A stretch of DNA of 45,416 nucleotides from Chitinophagales bacterium (GTDB lineage: Bacteria > Bacteroidota > Bacteroidia > Chitinophagales > LD1). The first letter of the stretch is position 1, and each line of letters starts with the position of its first letter. Location: contig JAEUUZ010000058.1 of NCBI GenBank assembly GCA_016786765.1, forward strand, positions 1 to 45,416, written 5' to 3'. The notes under the pieces are model-generated. The model had not been told where the DNA came from, made no database searches, and saw only the letters and a program-made list of their open reading frames with translations. The position numbers were made by a program, and so were the translations under genes. Below are positions 8,668 to 17,800 of this stretch, in pieces.

Positions 8668-9560
8668 CTTTTGAAACGTGGTGATACTACTAACTCTTTC
8701 GAGTCTTTTTGGTATTTATAGAATCCTTCACCATTTTTTGCTCCGAGGTAACCGGCAGTAACCATATTCACCAATAGCGGACAAGGCGCATATTTCGGAT
8801 TGCCGAAACCATCGTGCAATACTCTGAGGATGGCTAAACAAACGTCAAGACCAATGAAATCTGCTAACTGTAAAGGTCCCATAGGGTGAGCCATACCTAA
8901 TTTCATTACCGTATCGATTTCATACACACCTGCAACCCCTTCGTGCAGCGATGAAATGGCTTCGTTAATCATCGGCATTAAAATTCTGTTTGCCACAAAA
9001 CCCGGATAGTCGTTCACTTCCACAGGCACCTTGCCCAGTTGTTTCGACAACTCCATAATGGTGTTTGTTACTGCATCAGTAGTTGAATACCCACGGATAA
9101 TTTCTACTAATTTCATCACCGGTACCGGATTCATAAAGTGCATGCCTATTACCTTATCTGCACGTTTTGTTGCGGCTGCAATTTTAGTGATGGAGATGGA
9201 GCTAGTGTTCGAAGCTAAAATAGTTTCCGGTTTACACACGGCATCTAACTGCGTAAATATTTTCAGTTTTAAACCTTCGTTTTCGGTAGCTGCTTCTACC
9301 ACTAAATCAGCATTAGCTGCGCCTTGTTCGATGGATGTGGAGGTTGAAAGATTTTTTAATGTATCGCTTTTTTGTACTTCAGTTATTGTTCCTTTAGCCA
9401 CCATTCGATCTAAGTTTTTGGTAATGGTTTGAATGGCTTTTTCTAATGCAGTCTCCGAAATATCTACGATTGTAGTGTTGAATCCTGTTTGTGCAAATAC
9501 GTGCGCAATGCCGTTGCCCATAGTTCCTGCGCCAATTACTGTTATGTTTTTCATGTTCAT
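8664..9560 (-). CDS. hbd: 3-hydroxybutyryl-CoA / 3-hydroxyacyl-CoA dehydrogenase
   Basis: The 298-residue NAD-dependent enzyme has the Rossmann motif VIGAGTMGNGIAH (8-20). The HAD signature MHFMNPVPVMKLVEI follows, with catalytic His141 and its partner Glu153. The C-terminal 6-phosphogluconate-dehydrogenase-like helical domain includes PGFVANRILMPMINEAI. It oxidises (S)-3-hydroxyacyl-CoA to 3-ketoacyl-CoA in fatty-acid oxidation, or the reverse in C4 metabolism. The single-domain length matches Hbd/PaaH proteins and not the FadB fusion. ATGs at 9560 and 9554 are both possible starts. It is monocistronic, with a secreted peptidase gene upstream on the same strand. Confidence 0.92.
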   Translation of the reverse strand: MNMKNITVIGAGTMGNGIAHVFAQTGFNTTIVDISETALEKAIQTITKNLDRMVAKGTITEVQKSDTLKNLSTSTSIEQGAANADLVVEAATENEGLKLKIFTQLDAVCKPETILASNTSSISITKIAAATKRADKVIGMHFMNPVPVMKLVEIIRGYSTTDAVTNTIMELSKQLGKVPVEVNDYPGFVANRILMPMINEAISSLHEGVAGVYEIDTVMKLGMAHPMGPLQLADFIGLDVCLAILRVLHDGFGNPKYAPCPLLVNMVTAGYLGAKNGEGFYKYQKDSKELVVSPRFKS

Positions 9561-9625
9561 CGTTTAAATTGCTATTGCGAGGCAATAATACATAAATCAA
9601 AAAAACGGAATAGAAATTATTCCCA

Positions 9626-12094
9626 TCAATGTGTTTTGATGATTTTCTGACTGCTGGTAATCCCTTTTTTGTTTTTCAAGTTGATAATATAAACCCCTTT
9701 TGGTAACCCTTGTAGCGGAACCATAAAGCGTTGTTGCGTAGGTTTAATTTCGCGATCAACCACCTTCATACCCAAAAAATCGTATATGGAGCATTGATTG
9801 AAGTAGTCGGTTTTACTCATCTCTACATTCAATTCATCCGAGTTTAGCGGATTAGGATATACTTCAAATCCGGGTGTTTCCATGAATTCATCTTCGATAC
9901 TTAATGCGTTACATATTGGAGTAGGAATTAATTCAGCTGTAATTGTAGGGTCTTTTAGCGCTAAGGTATAATCTCCACGTAGGAGATTGAAAATAGTGAT
10001 AGATCCAATCTTATCTGTTTTACTGGATAAGGTTGATAGCGTGAACGATTCCACTAATCTCCAAATATCGTTTCTGCTTTCACGATACAATACCACTAAG
10101 CTATCTTCGCTACCATTAATAAAGGAATTATCCAAATAGCCATTCGCTAAACTGGCAGAACCGTTGTAGTTGATTTTTGCATCGGTCGCAAAATCATCTT
10201 TCCAAATGCCATCCACCGTCCAATAGCGATAATCGGAAAGTCGGTATCCCGCAGGTACGGCACCGGTTGGAATGGGCGATACCCAGTGGTGTTCAATGCG
10301 CGTGAGCGATGAGTCGGTTCCGTTTTTCGGATTTAAAATAAATTTTGCTGTACCGAAATCGTAAGTTCCGGATGATTTCACAAAGCGTACTTCATCAGTG
10401 GTGGCGTCTTCCAGTTTTTCATCATAATCTAATGCTATAAATACAGGGGCATAGCCTAAAAAGAATGAAGCTTGCGTGCAAGCGTTTGATACTTTTACGG
10501 TGCGTACCTCACGTTGACCATATGCATCAAAAAAGGAAACTTCTACGGGAACATTTTTGTAATAATGCGGTGCGTGGTTGAGTTGTTGTACGATGTTTAC
10601 AGACACTTCAAAATTTCCAGCACCTAACTCTTTAATGCGTTTATCGGCAATAGTAAAGTTGGCATAGCCCGGAGCATAAACCCAGTCGTTGAAGAAATCG
10701 GTGAGGTCTATTCCACTGCATTGCGATAGGAATGTTTTTAGCGTATTACTGTTTACATGTGTGAACGAATTTGCATTGAGGTATTCTGTTACACAATGGA
10801 AAAATAACGAATCGCCCATATAGGTTCGCAAGGTATGTGTAACCAAAGAGCCGTGTTCATAGATACTTTGGCGTGCATAGGTATACTGGTGAGGTATATT
10901 GGCCACCGACCAATACGTACTGTCTTCAATATGCGCTAAACGCAGCACCCCTTCGTGTGATTTACGCAGGTCTTGATTGGCGCGCTCTTTATTATAAAGA
11001 TTTTCAAAGAATATCGATTCGCAATACCTTGCCCAACCTTCGTTCAACCACATATCTCCTGCTGTTTCGCAAGTGGCTAAATCGCCAAACCAATGGTGTG
11101 AAAGTTCATGTGCCATAGTACTTTCGTACTGCGTGTATCCGTTTACAAGCGCTTGCATATACGCAATATTGGTGGCATGTTCCATTGCCCCTGCATTGAA
11201 CGGAACCACTACGTAGCCTATCTTTTCAAAGCGATAAGGGCCAAATTTTTTCTCAAAGATATGAAAGGCGTCTTTGAGGTGGATAAAAGAGTTTTTGAGT
11301 TTAGTCGTATCGCTGGCTCTTGCTATGAGTTTAATGGGAATCACTCCGTTTGCACCAATTACAGTATCAGCGATAGTTTTGTAGTCAGAAATAGCAATGC
11401 CGGCTAAGTAGGTTGGAATTTCTTCGTGTAGCGACCAATGCCATAGTTTGGAACTACCCTTGGTACTGGTACTGTCTAATGTTCCATTACAAAATGCGGC
11501 TTGTGTGCTATCTGTAGTAACCGAGAACTGGAATTTGGAACGTTCTACAAAATTATCAAAACAAGGGAACCACACTTTTCCATAATTAGGCGGGTCGGCT
11601 AAGAAGCTTACACCAATGTTAAAGGCGTAAGTAGCATTCCAATAAAATCCACCAAAATCGGCCGGATTTTGATACGGTGTGCCATGGTAGAATACTTGAA
11701 TTACAGCAGCTTGTTGGGGAGTGAGCGGTTGCGGGAAACGAATACCAATGACTGAATCGTTATAGGTAAAAGCAATAGGTTGGTTGTTCAGTAAAACACT
11801 ATCTACACTTAGTTTTAATAGGTCTAATTCGATTCCGGCTACATTTTGCCGCTTACTCTCAATGCTCAGTGTTGTTTTTCCAAACAAAGTTTTGGCAGAG
11901 AAGTTAGCGAAACTCAAATCCAGCTTGATGTTTTTGATATCAATACTGTCTGACCGCGTATCCAGCGAATAGCCGGCACGAACAATAAATAAGCCTAATA
12001 ACAGTGTAAATGTTCTCAAACGAATAAAATTTTCCCATACCCCCGATTTTAACAGAAATGAGAGGTTGGCAATATTGTTAGTTCTACGATACAT
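9626..12094 (-). CDS. Secreted M1-family zinc aminopeptidase with T9SS tail
   Basis: The protein has 822 residues. A hydrophobic stretch at about 25-42 followed by RAGYSLD is a signal peptide behind a longer N-region than usual. The M1 exopeptidase motif appears as GAMEH (302-306; the usual GAMEN ends in His here). The gluzincin site is His329-Glu330, His333 and, after 18 residues, Glu352 in WLNEGWARY. The last 80 residues (from FEVYPNP, 743) form a type A T9SS sorting domain ending KIIKTH. It should be an extracellular or surface aminopeptidase that trims peptides. The GAMEH variant may alter N-terminal recognition. It is divergent from mraZ across a 381-bp gap. Confidence 0.92.
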   Translation of the reverse strand: MYRRTNNIANLSFLLKSGVWENFIRLRTFTLLLGLFIVRAGYSLDTRSDSIDIKNIKLDLSFANFSAKTLFGKTTLSIESKRQNVAGIELDLLKLSVDSVLLNNQPIAFTYNDSVIGIRFPQPLTPQQAAVIQVFYHGTPYQNPADFGGFYWNATYAFNIGVSFLADPPNYGKVWFPCFDNFVERSKFQFSVTTDSTQAAFCNGTLDSTSTKGSSKLWHWSLHEEIPTYLAGIAISDYKTIADTVIGANGVIPIKLIARASDTTKLKNSFIHLKDAFHIFEKKFGPYRFEKIGYVVVPFNAGAMEHATNIAYMQALVNGYTQYESTMAHELSHHWFGDLATCETAGDMWLNEGWARYCESIFFENLYNKERANQDLRKSHEGVLRLAHIEDSTYWSVANIPHQYTYARQSIYEHGSLVTHTLRTYMGDSLFFHCVTEYLNANSFTHVNSNTLKTFLSQCSGIDLTDFFNDWVYAPGYANFTIADKRIKELGAGNFEVSVNIVQQLNHAPHYYKNVPVEVSFFDAYGQREVRTVKVSNACTQASFFLGYAPVFIALDYDEKLEDATTDEVRFVKSSGTYDFGTAKFILNPKNGTDSSLTRIEHHWVSPIPTGAVPAGYRLSDYRYWTVDGIWKDDFATDAKINYNGSASLANGYLDNSFINGSEDSLVVLYRESRNDIWRLVESFTLSTLSSKTDKIGSITIFNLLRGDYTLALKDPTITAELIPTPICNALSIEDEFMETPGFEVYPNPLNSDELNVEMSKTDYFNQCSIYDFLGMKVVDREIKPTQQRFMVPLQGLPKGVYIINLKNKKGITSSQKIIKTH

Positions 12095-12330
12095 GGACTA
12101 GTATAGTTACTTGCATAGAGTTTGCCCCTAGCGGATGCTAAATATAGCTATTTAATTTTGAATAGCTGCGGGCTTGTGCACTTCCATTTATTCGGATGAA
12201 GTTCAACATCAGCGATGTATAAGTCTTCCACATCTTTTACCAAACCTGTTCAAAAGCACGCCAAAAATGTTGATAAGTGGTGGAAAACCATGTTGGTTTC
12301 ATCGTTTTGTGTAAAATTTTAAATTTATTC

Positions 12331-12344
12331 CCACATTTTACCAC
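12331..12344 (-). promoter_or_regulatory. Distal MraZ-type direct repeat, reverse orientation
   Basis: CCAC-ATTTTA-CCAC on the plus strand reads GTGG-TAAAAT-GTGG on the minus strand. This has the same 10-bp period and nearly the same spacer as the mraZ-proximal site. MraZ proteins bind direct repeats of about 10-bp period upstream of their own operon, so this is a plausible second operator. The function is inferred. Confidence 0.45.
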
Positions 12345-12416
12345 TACTTAAAATCGTTGCTGTTGTTGATTTTTATCGCGATGAATTTGGTTGTTTAAAT
12401 TATGTTGACTATTTTA

Positions 12417-12440
12417 GTGGTAGAAAGTGGTAAACTGTGT
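12417..12440 (+). promoter_or_regulatory. MraZ-type operator: three 10-bp-period GTGG repeats
   Basis: GTGG at 12417, GTGG at 12427 and a degenerate GTGT at 12437 are each separated by six bases (TAGAAA, TAAACT). The site lies 36 bp before the mraZ ATG and covers the place where the -33 element of the predicted promoter would be. MraZ is a ring-forming AbrB-fold repressor known to bind such repeats upstream of dcw clusters. Autorepression by steric block of the polymerase is therefore the natural reading. Confidence 0.6.
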
Positions 12441-12451
12441 GAATTTGTACT

Positions 12452-12459
12452 TAAGTTTG
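12452..12459 (+). promoter_or_regulatory. Predicted -7 promoter element of the dcw operon
   Basis: TAAGTTTG matches the Bacteroidota -7 consensus TAnnTTTG exactly and lies 16 bp before the mraZ ATG, implying a very short leader. The -33 region, about 20 bp further up, has no good TTG and overlaps the GTGG repeats. Confidence 0.55.
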
Positions 12460-12475
12460 TCTCAATTATCGACCA

Positions 12476-12937
12476 ATGCGCTTTTTAGGAGAAATACAAT
12501 GTTCAGTAGATGACAAAGGCAGAATCAAAATGCCTTCGTCATTGAAAAAGCAATTTCCTGTAGAGGACAATGGACGGTTTATGATTGCCAAGGATATAGA
12601 GGACTGTTTGGTTATCTATCCGATGCAGACATGGGAGAAACAAGAGCAAACGTTACGTAAGTTGAACGACTTCAATCCTTCCCATAGAGCATTCAAAAAT
12701 GCAATCACTGTTGGTTTAACAGAAATGGAGCTCGACAATGCAGATCGTTTTTTGATCTCGAAGTCGCTCATCAAGTATGTCTCCAACGCCAAAGAAGTGA
12801 TTTTAAAAGGTCAGTTTGACCGAATTCAAATATGGGAAGCAGGTAAATACGAACAATATATACAAGGCAACTTGAGTAACATCAATGCTTTGGCAGACAA
12901 TGTTTCGAGCTACCTGGATTCCTTAGAAAAGAAATAA
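12476..12937 (+). CDS. mraZ: Transcriptional regulator MraZ
   Basis: The 153-residue protein has two AbrB/SpoVT-like half domains. The first contains CSVDDKGRIKMPSSLKKQF (9-27) and the second VGLTEMELDNADRFLISKSLIKY, each with the conserved D-x-G/R and P or S-x-x-L pattern of MraZ. The protein forms an oligomeric ring that binds direct repeats before its own operon. Repeats of the expected 10-bp period lie just upstream (12417-12440). It is the first gene of the dcw cluster, and its TAA overlaps the rsmH ATG by one base. Confidence 0.95.
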   Translation: MRFLGEIQCSVDDKGRIKMPSSLKKQFPVEDNGRFMIAKDIEDCLVIYPMQTWEKQEQTLRKLNDFNPSHRAFKNAITVGLTEMELDNADRFLISKSLIKYVSNAKEVILKGQFDRIQIWEAGKYEQYIQGNLSNINALADNVSSYLDSLEKK

Positions 12938-13842
12938 TGGCGTATCACGAGAGCGTTCTTTTGAAAGAATGTATCGAAGGTTTGGCAATCAAACCCGATG
13001 GCATTTATGTGGATGTCACCTTCGGAGGTGGCGGACATTCCAAAGCAATAATGGAATGTTTGGGCGATGGCGGCCGGTTGATTGCGTTTGATCAGGACAC
13101 CGATGCTTTAGCGAATGCCTTTGATGATAAGCGATTGACCTTAGTGCATGCGAATTTTGCCGACTTGAAAAAGTTTTTGCGTTTGCACGGTATCGCTAAG
13201 GTAGATGGAATTCTTGCCGATTTGGGCGTAAGTTCTTATCAGTTCGATACCGCAGGCCGTGGCTTTAGTTATCGATTTGACGGACCACTCGACATGCGCA
13301 TGAATCAGCAAGCTGGTCAATCGGCTAGCGATGTGTTGAATACCTATGGCGAAGATGCATTGGTGAATATGTTCAGCGAATATGGTGAAGTGCCGAACTC
13401 AAAACGCTTAGCCAAAGCAGTAATTGAAAAGCGAATGATAGCGCATTTCGATACGATTCAATCACTGATGGATTTGTTGCAAACCACCATCATTGGCGAT
13501 CGTTGGAAATATCTGTCGCAAGTGTTTCAAGCGATTCGGATGGAAGTGAATCAAGAAACGAATGTGTTGAAATCGTTTTTGGAACAATGCGGTGAGGTGT
13601 TGAAAGAAGATGGAAGACTCGCGGTAATTACGTTTCACTCTATCGAAGATCGATTGGTGAAACAATATATGAAGAACGGAGTGTTTGAAGATGAGCCGAA
13701 GAAAGACATGTACGGTAGATTCTATGCGCCTTTCAAGGTGATTACGAAAAAACCGATAGTGGCTACGGCAGAGGAACAAAAAGGAAATACAAGATCAAGA
13801 AGTGCCAAGTTAAGAATAGGCGCAAAGAAGATGGAAGAATAA
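12937..13842 (+). CDS. rsmH: 16S rRNA (cytosine1402-N4)-methyltransferase RsmH (MraW)
   Basis: The 301-residue protein shows the SAM-binding motif VDVTFGGGGHSKAI (24-37), ILADLGVSSYQFD, and GFSYRFDGPLDMRM typical of MraW. The C-terminal region has ITFHSIEDRLVKQYM. It methylates N4 of C1402 in the 16S P site in the cytoplasm. It is translationally coupled to mraZ (TAATG) and abuts the ftsL-like gene with no gap. Confidence 0.97.
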   Translation: MAYHESVLLKECIEGLAIKPDGIYVDVTFGGGGHSKAIMECLGDGGRLIAFDQDTDALANAFDDKRLTLVHANFADLKKFLRLHGIAKVDGILADLGVSSYQFDTAGRGFSYRFDGPLDMRMNQQAGQSASDVLNTYGEDALVNMFSEYGEVPNSKRLAKAVIEKRMIAHFDTIQSLMDLLQTTIIGDRWKYLSQVFQAIRMEVNQETNVLKSFLEQCGEVLKEDGRLAVITFHSIEDRLVKQYMKNGVFEDEPKKDMYGRFYAPFKVITKKPIVATAEEQKGNTRSRSAKLRIGAKKMEE

Positions 13843-14238
13843 ATGAGCGAAGAAAAAGAAATAGAAGGGAAAACTACTGCTACCGGCAAGCAAAGCAGCG
13901 CGGGGATTGTAGGGCGTTTTCTGTCTGTTTTTGATGTGATGGGTGAACACAGTATGAAACAAATTGTGTTGAGTTTACCCTTCATTTTGTTTTTGTTGTT
14001 GTTGGCGTTTCTGCATATCGCGAACAACAATTTGGCCGAGCAATATGTGCGAAAAATAAATAGAGCAGAGAAAGAATTAAAAATGTACAGATGGCAATAT
14101 ATGACGGTTTCTTCGAAGCTGATGAAAGTTACGAAGCAATCAGAAATTGCTAAGCGAGTGGAAGAAAATGGATTAAAAGAATTAAGACAAGCACCGATGA
14201 TTGTTGAGGTGCAAAATAATAAAGCGAGTACAAAATAA
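13843..14238 (+). CDS. ftsL: FtsL-like cell division protein
   Basis: The 131-residue bitopic protein has a cytoplasmic N-terminus of about 40 residues, one membrane helix at about 41-60 (IVLSLPFILFLLLLAFLHIA) and a periplasmic predicted coiled coil at about 62-110. This is the FtsL plan. Sequence similarity to E. coli FtsL is low, so the call rests on topology, size and its position between rsmH and the division transpeptidase gene. In the divisome it would pair with a DivIC-type protein and FtsQ to activate FtsWI. Start and stop directly abut the flanking genes. Confidence 0.85.
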   Translation: MSEEKEIEGKTTATGKQSSAGIVGRFLSVFDVMGEHSMKQIVLSLPFILFLLLLAFLHIANNNLAEQYVRKINRAEKELKMYRWQYMTVSSKLMKVTKQSEIAKRVEENGLKELRQAPMIVEVQNNKASTK

Positions 14239-14239
14239 A

Positions 14240-16324
14240 ATGGCAGCTAAAACCAACATAAAAAAAGAGATGATGGTAAGGATCTATATAGGATTCTTAT
14301 TTATCTGTTTGTTGGGCTGTGGTATTATCGGTCAAACGTTTTACATCCAAAATGTGAAAGGGAATTACTATCGCAAATTGTCAGATACCCTTACCATTTT
14401 CCCGATGACCATTCGTGCCGATAGAGGCAATATCTATGCAAAAGACGGAAGTTTGTTAGCTACTTCTTTGCCCATTTTTGATTTGTATATCGACTTTGCA
14501 GCCGATGGTTTGAAGAAAGAAACATTGCGTAAGAATATTGATTCAGTTGCATTGTTGATGGAGAACATGTTTCACGACAAATCGGCTGCACAATACAAAA
14601 ATGAGTTTCAATACAATCGAGAAAAGCGCAATCGATATTATTCTTTACACAAAAGTGTAACCTTCGATCAAATGAGTGAAATTCGGAAATGGCCATTGTT
14701 TCGCTTGGGAAGAAATAAAAGTGGTTTGATTGAAGAGACAAAAGAAATGCGCGATCATCCATTTGGCTTGTTAGCGTTAAGGACATTAGGGGTGGACGAA
14801 AACCTTGACGGAGTGTACAGTTCAGGTATTGAATTGAAATACAACGAGCAGTTACAAGGGGTTTGCGGGAAAAAATTAGTACAGAAGTTAGGCGCAGGCG
14901 TTGTTCGTCCGTTGGATTCAAAAGATGAAATTGCACCACAACCGGGTCGTGATATTTTTACTACCATCGATGTCACCATTCAAGATGTTGCACAGGATGC
15001 ATTGCGAAGAGCATTGGTGAAACACCAAGCTGATCACGGTTGTGTGATTGTGATGGAAACAAAAACAGGAAAGCTGAGAGCAGTAGCTAATTTAGGGCGA
15101 AAAGATTCATCAACATATTTTGAGTTTTTAAATTATGCAGTACGTGAGGCAACAGAGCCGGGTTCTACTTTTAAGCTAGCCACGATAGCATCGTTAATGG
15201 AGGATGGGTATGTAAATATGAATACCAGTGTGAATTGTGGCAATGGAGTAGCTTCTTTTTTCAATACCACAATCAAGGATCACGAAGCGCCTGAAACACC
15301 AATGTTGACAGTAAAAAGAGCCATTGAAGTGTCTTCGAACGTGGCTGTCGCAAAATTGGCGTTTAATAACTACGGACATGCAGCGAAGAAATTTTATAAT
15401 CATCTGAACGACTTCGGATTCACAAAAAAAATAGAAGTAGAGATTGCCGGAGCAGGTTCGCCTGTAATTGCAAAACCTGAATTGTGGAGTGGCGTTTCTT
15501 CCGCGTTTATTGCACATGGGTATGAGTTGCAAATAACGCCTTTGCACACATTGCAATTCTATAATGCCATTGCCAATAATGGAGTTTTAGTGAAGCCTAC
15601 ATTTATTGAGAAGGTTACACATTATTCTAAAACTGTTGATTCTACCATTACTGTTTCTTCGAAAATATTATCAGAAAGAACAGTTTCTGAATTGAGAAAC
15701 ATATTAGAAGGAGTTGTAGAAAATGGTACAGCCATGAATTTGAAAACCGATTACTTGCAAATTGCCGGGAAGACAGGTACTGCAAAGATTGCGCAAGGGA
15801 AAGGAGGATATAGCAAAGCGGTGTATCAAGCTTCGTTCTGTGGTTATTTTCCTGCAAAAAATCCGCAGTATAGTATGATTGTAATTATTAATTCTCCTAG
15901 TGTTGGTGGTTACTATGGTAATGTGGTAGCAGGTTCTATCTTCCGTGAAGTTGCCGATAAAATTTACGCCAGTGATTTGAATATGAACAAAACGGAATTG
16001 GATAAATCAAAACGATTCAGTCCTATTGTTCGAAAATCTACCAAAGACGATTTAGAAAAAATCTATCAAGCGCTTGGGGTGCCGGTGAGTTTAGGCGATG
16101 CACAATGGTGTGCGTTTTCCAATGGAAATTTTACCGGAGTTGATGTTCAGCCATCTGTAATGCCCGACTTAACCGGAATGGCATTGCGAGATGCTATTTA
16201 TATGATGGAGCAAATGGGAATGAAAGTGCAGTTCACAGGAAAGGGTTTTGTATCGAGTCAATCAATACAACCCGGAGAGGCAGTGAAAGAAGGACAAACA
16301 ATAAAATTGGAATTAGGGGCATGA
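14240..16324 (+). CDS. ftsI: Division transpeptidase FtsI/PBP with C-terminal PASTA domain
   Basis: The protein has 694 residues from the ATG at 14240, one base after the ftsL stop; an upstream extension to 14201 would overlap ftsL. There is one membrane anchor at 13-32 and a PBP dimerisation region beginning IRADRGNIYAKDG (58-70). The transpeptidase domain has Ser309-Thr-Phe-Lys312 (SxxK), Ser365-Ser-Asn367 (SxN) and Lys511-Thr-Gly513 (KTG). The last about 55 residues (VMPDLTGMALRDAI...) form one PASTA domain. It crosslinks septal peptidoglycan in the periplasm with FtsW as glycosyltransferase. Its stop overlaps the murE start (ATGA). Confidence 0.95.
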   Translation: MAAKTNIKKEMMVRIYIGFLFICLLGCGIIGQTFYIQNVKGNYYRKLSDTLTIFPMTIRADRGNIYAKDGSLLATSLPIFDLYIDFAADGLKKETLRKNIDSVALLMENMFHDKSAAQYKNEFQYNREKRNRYYSLHKSVTFDQMSEIRKWPLFRLGRNKSGLIEETKEMRDHPFGLLALRTLGVDENLDGVYSSGIELKYNEQLQGVCGKKLVQKLGAGVVRPLDSKDEIAPQPGRDIFTTIDVTIQDVAQDALRRALVKHQADHGCVIVMETKTGKLRAVANLGRKDSSTYFEFLNYAVREATEPGSTFKLATIASLMEDGYVNMNTSVNCGNGVASFFNTTIKDHEAPETPMLTVKRAIEVSSNVAVAKLAFNNYGHAAKKFYNHLNDFGFTKKIEVEIAGAGSPVIAKPELWSGVSSAFIAHGYELQITPLHTLQFYNAIANNGVLVKPTFIEKVTHYSKTVDSTITVSSKILSERTVSELRNILEGVVENGTAMNLKTDYLQIAGKTGTAKIAQGKGGYSKAVYQASFCGYFPAKNPQYSMIVIINSPSVGGYYGNVVAGSIFREVADKIYASDLNMNKTELDKSKRFSPIVRKSTKDDLEKIYQALGVPVSLGDAQWCAFSNGNFTGVDVQPSVMPDLTGMALRDAIYMMEQMGMKVQFTGKGFVSSQSIQPGEAVKEGQTIKLELGA

Positions 16325-17796
16325 TGCAGTTGAAAGACATATTAAAAGGAGTTGCTATTATTCGCATTGTAGGCGATGAAGCTACTGCTGTGCGTGCCAT
16401 TCAACAAGATTCCAGAAAAGTAAGTGAGGGTGATTGTTTTGTTGCTGTGAAAGGCACTACAACAGACGGTCATCAATACATTCAACAAGTTATAGATAAA
16501 GGTGCAACAGTTATTGTGTGTGAAATTTCACCTGCAACATTAAATGAAAGAGTGACCTATGTTGTAGTGAAAAATGCTGCCATTGCTTTAGGCGAAATGG
16601 CTGCAAACTATTTTGGTAATCCTGCAGATAAAGTGAAGTTAGTGGGTGTTACCGGCACAAACGGGAAAACATCGGTTGCTACTTTGTTGTACCGATTGTT
16701 TTCAAAACTCGGTCATAAAGTGGGATTGCTGTCAACGGTTGAAAATAAAATCGGAGCGGAAACCATTCCTTCTACACACACCACTCCGGATGCCATTAGT
16801 TTGAATCAATTGTTGAAACGTATGGTGGACGAAGGTTGTACGTATGTTTTTATGGAAGTAAGTTCGCATGCAGTAGATCAACATCGTATTGCAGGATTAA
16901 CTTTTGATGGCGCATTGTTTACGAACATTACACACGATCATTTAGACTATCACAAAACGTTTGAAAACTATATCAAAGCGAAAAAAGGTTTCTTTGACGC
17001 ATTGAACAAAGATGCTTTTGCATTAGTGAATGCGGATGATAGAAACGGTTTGGTGATGTTGCAGAACACAGCGGCAAAACGCTATACTTATTCGTTGAAA
17101 TCAGCTTCAGATTTCAAATGCAAAATTATCGAGAACTCGGTTTACGGATTGCAGTTAGATATAGATGGAACAGATTTTCATTCGTTGTTGATTGGTGAAT
17201 TCAATGCTTACAACCTAACATTAGTGTATGGTGCGGCAATTTTATTAGGCGTAGAGAGATTGGAATGTTTAACCATACTGAGCGAGTTGTTCCCACCTGA
17301 AGGTCGTTTCCAGCAAGTCATTTCACCGAAGAATAAAATTGTTGCCATTGTTGATTATGCGCACACACCGGATGCGTTGAAAAATGTATTGCATACTATT
17401 CGTGCCATTAAAACCGACAATCAAAAGCTGATTACAGTAGTGGGTTGTGGAGGCGATCGCGATAAAGCAAAACGTCCTGTAATGGCACAAGTAGCGGCAA
17501 AATTCAGCGATAAATGTGTATTGACGTCCGACAATCCACGTTCAGAAGAACCTCAACAAATCATCGATGAAATGATGGAAGTGTTTAAAGTGGATGCGAT
17601 TGAAGACAAGCGAAAAGTGCTTTGCATTTTGGATAGACAAGAGGCGATTCGTTCTGCTGTGTTATTCGCTAACCCTTCTGATATTTTATTGATTGCCGGA
17701 AAGGGACACGAAAAATATCAAGAGATTAAAGGTGTGAAATATGACTTTGATGATAAAAAAGTAGTGGAGAACATTTTTAAAGAAACCGAAAACTAA
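16321..17796 (+). CDS. murE: UDP-MurNAc-L-Ala-D-Glu : meso-diaminopimelate ligase MurE
   Basis: The 491-residue Mur ligase has the N-terminal UDP-binding domain, the ATP motif [10 protein letters not shown] (109-118, Lys116) and the Mur-family segment [11 protein letters not shown]. The C-terminal domain carries DNPR (404-407), the signature that selects meso-diaminopimelate over lysine. This predicts DAP-type peptidoglycan. It acts in the cytoplasm, adding the third stem residue. It starts within the ftsI stop (ATGA) and is followed after 4 bp by mraY. There is no murF between murE and mraY. Confidence 0.97.
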   Translation: MMQLKDILKGVAIIRIVGDEATAVRAIQQDSRKVSEGDCFVAVKGTTTDGHQYIQQVIDKGATVIVCEISPATLNERVTYVVVKNAAIALGEMAANYFGNPADKVKLVGVTGTNGKTSVATLLYRLFSKLGHKVGLLSTVENKIGAETIPSTHTTPDAISLNQLLKRMVDEGCTYVFMEVSSHAVDQHRIAGLTFDGALFTNITHDHLDYHKTFENYIKAKKGFFDALNKDAFALVNADDRNGLVMLQNTAAKRYTYSLKSASDFKCKIIENSVYGLQLDIDGTDFHSLLIGEFNAYNLTLVYGAAILLGVERLECLTILSELFPPEGRFQQVISPKNKIVAIVDYAHTPDALKNVLHTIRAIKTDNQKLITVVGCGGDRDKAKRPVMAQVAAKFSDKCVLTSDNPRSEEPQQIIDEMMEVFKVDAIEDKRKVLCILDRQEAIRSAVLFANPSDILLIAGKGHEKYQEIKGVKYDFDDKKVVENIFKETEN

Positions 17797-17800
17797 AACC

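Larger units (their letters stand above)
12095..12475. promoter_or_regulatory. Divergent leader between the M1 peptidase gene and the dcw cluster
   Basis: The 381-bp gap has no gene. It contains an AGCTATT/AATAGCT inverted repeat with an 8-bp spacer (12146-12167) on the peptidase side and an isolated GTGGTGG at 12277-12283. A CCAC-N6-CCAC pair lies at 12331-12344, a GTGG-N6-GTGG-N6-GTGT series at 12417-12440, and a TAAGTTTG box at 12452-12459. The last three are listed separately. Confidence 0.6.

Noticed and set aside
12095..12475. Small RNA or tRNA gene in the mraZ leader
   Set aside because: No cloverleaf or terminator-like structure is seen; the inverted repeats present are short and better explained as protein-binding sites.
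14460..15857. Several long minus-strand frames inside ftsI
   Set aside because: They have no start context or domain and are explained by codon usage of the plus-strand gene.
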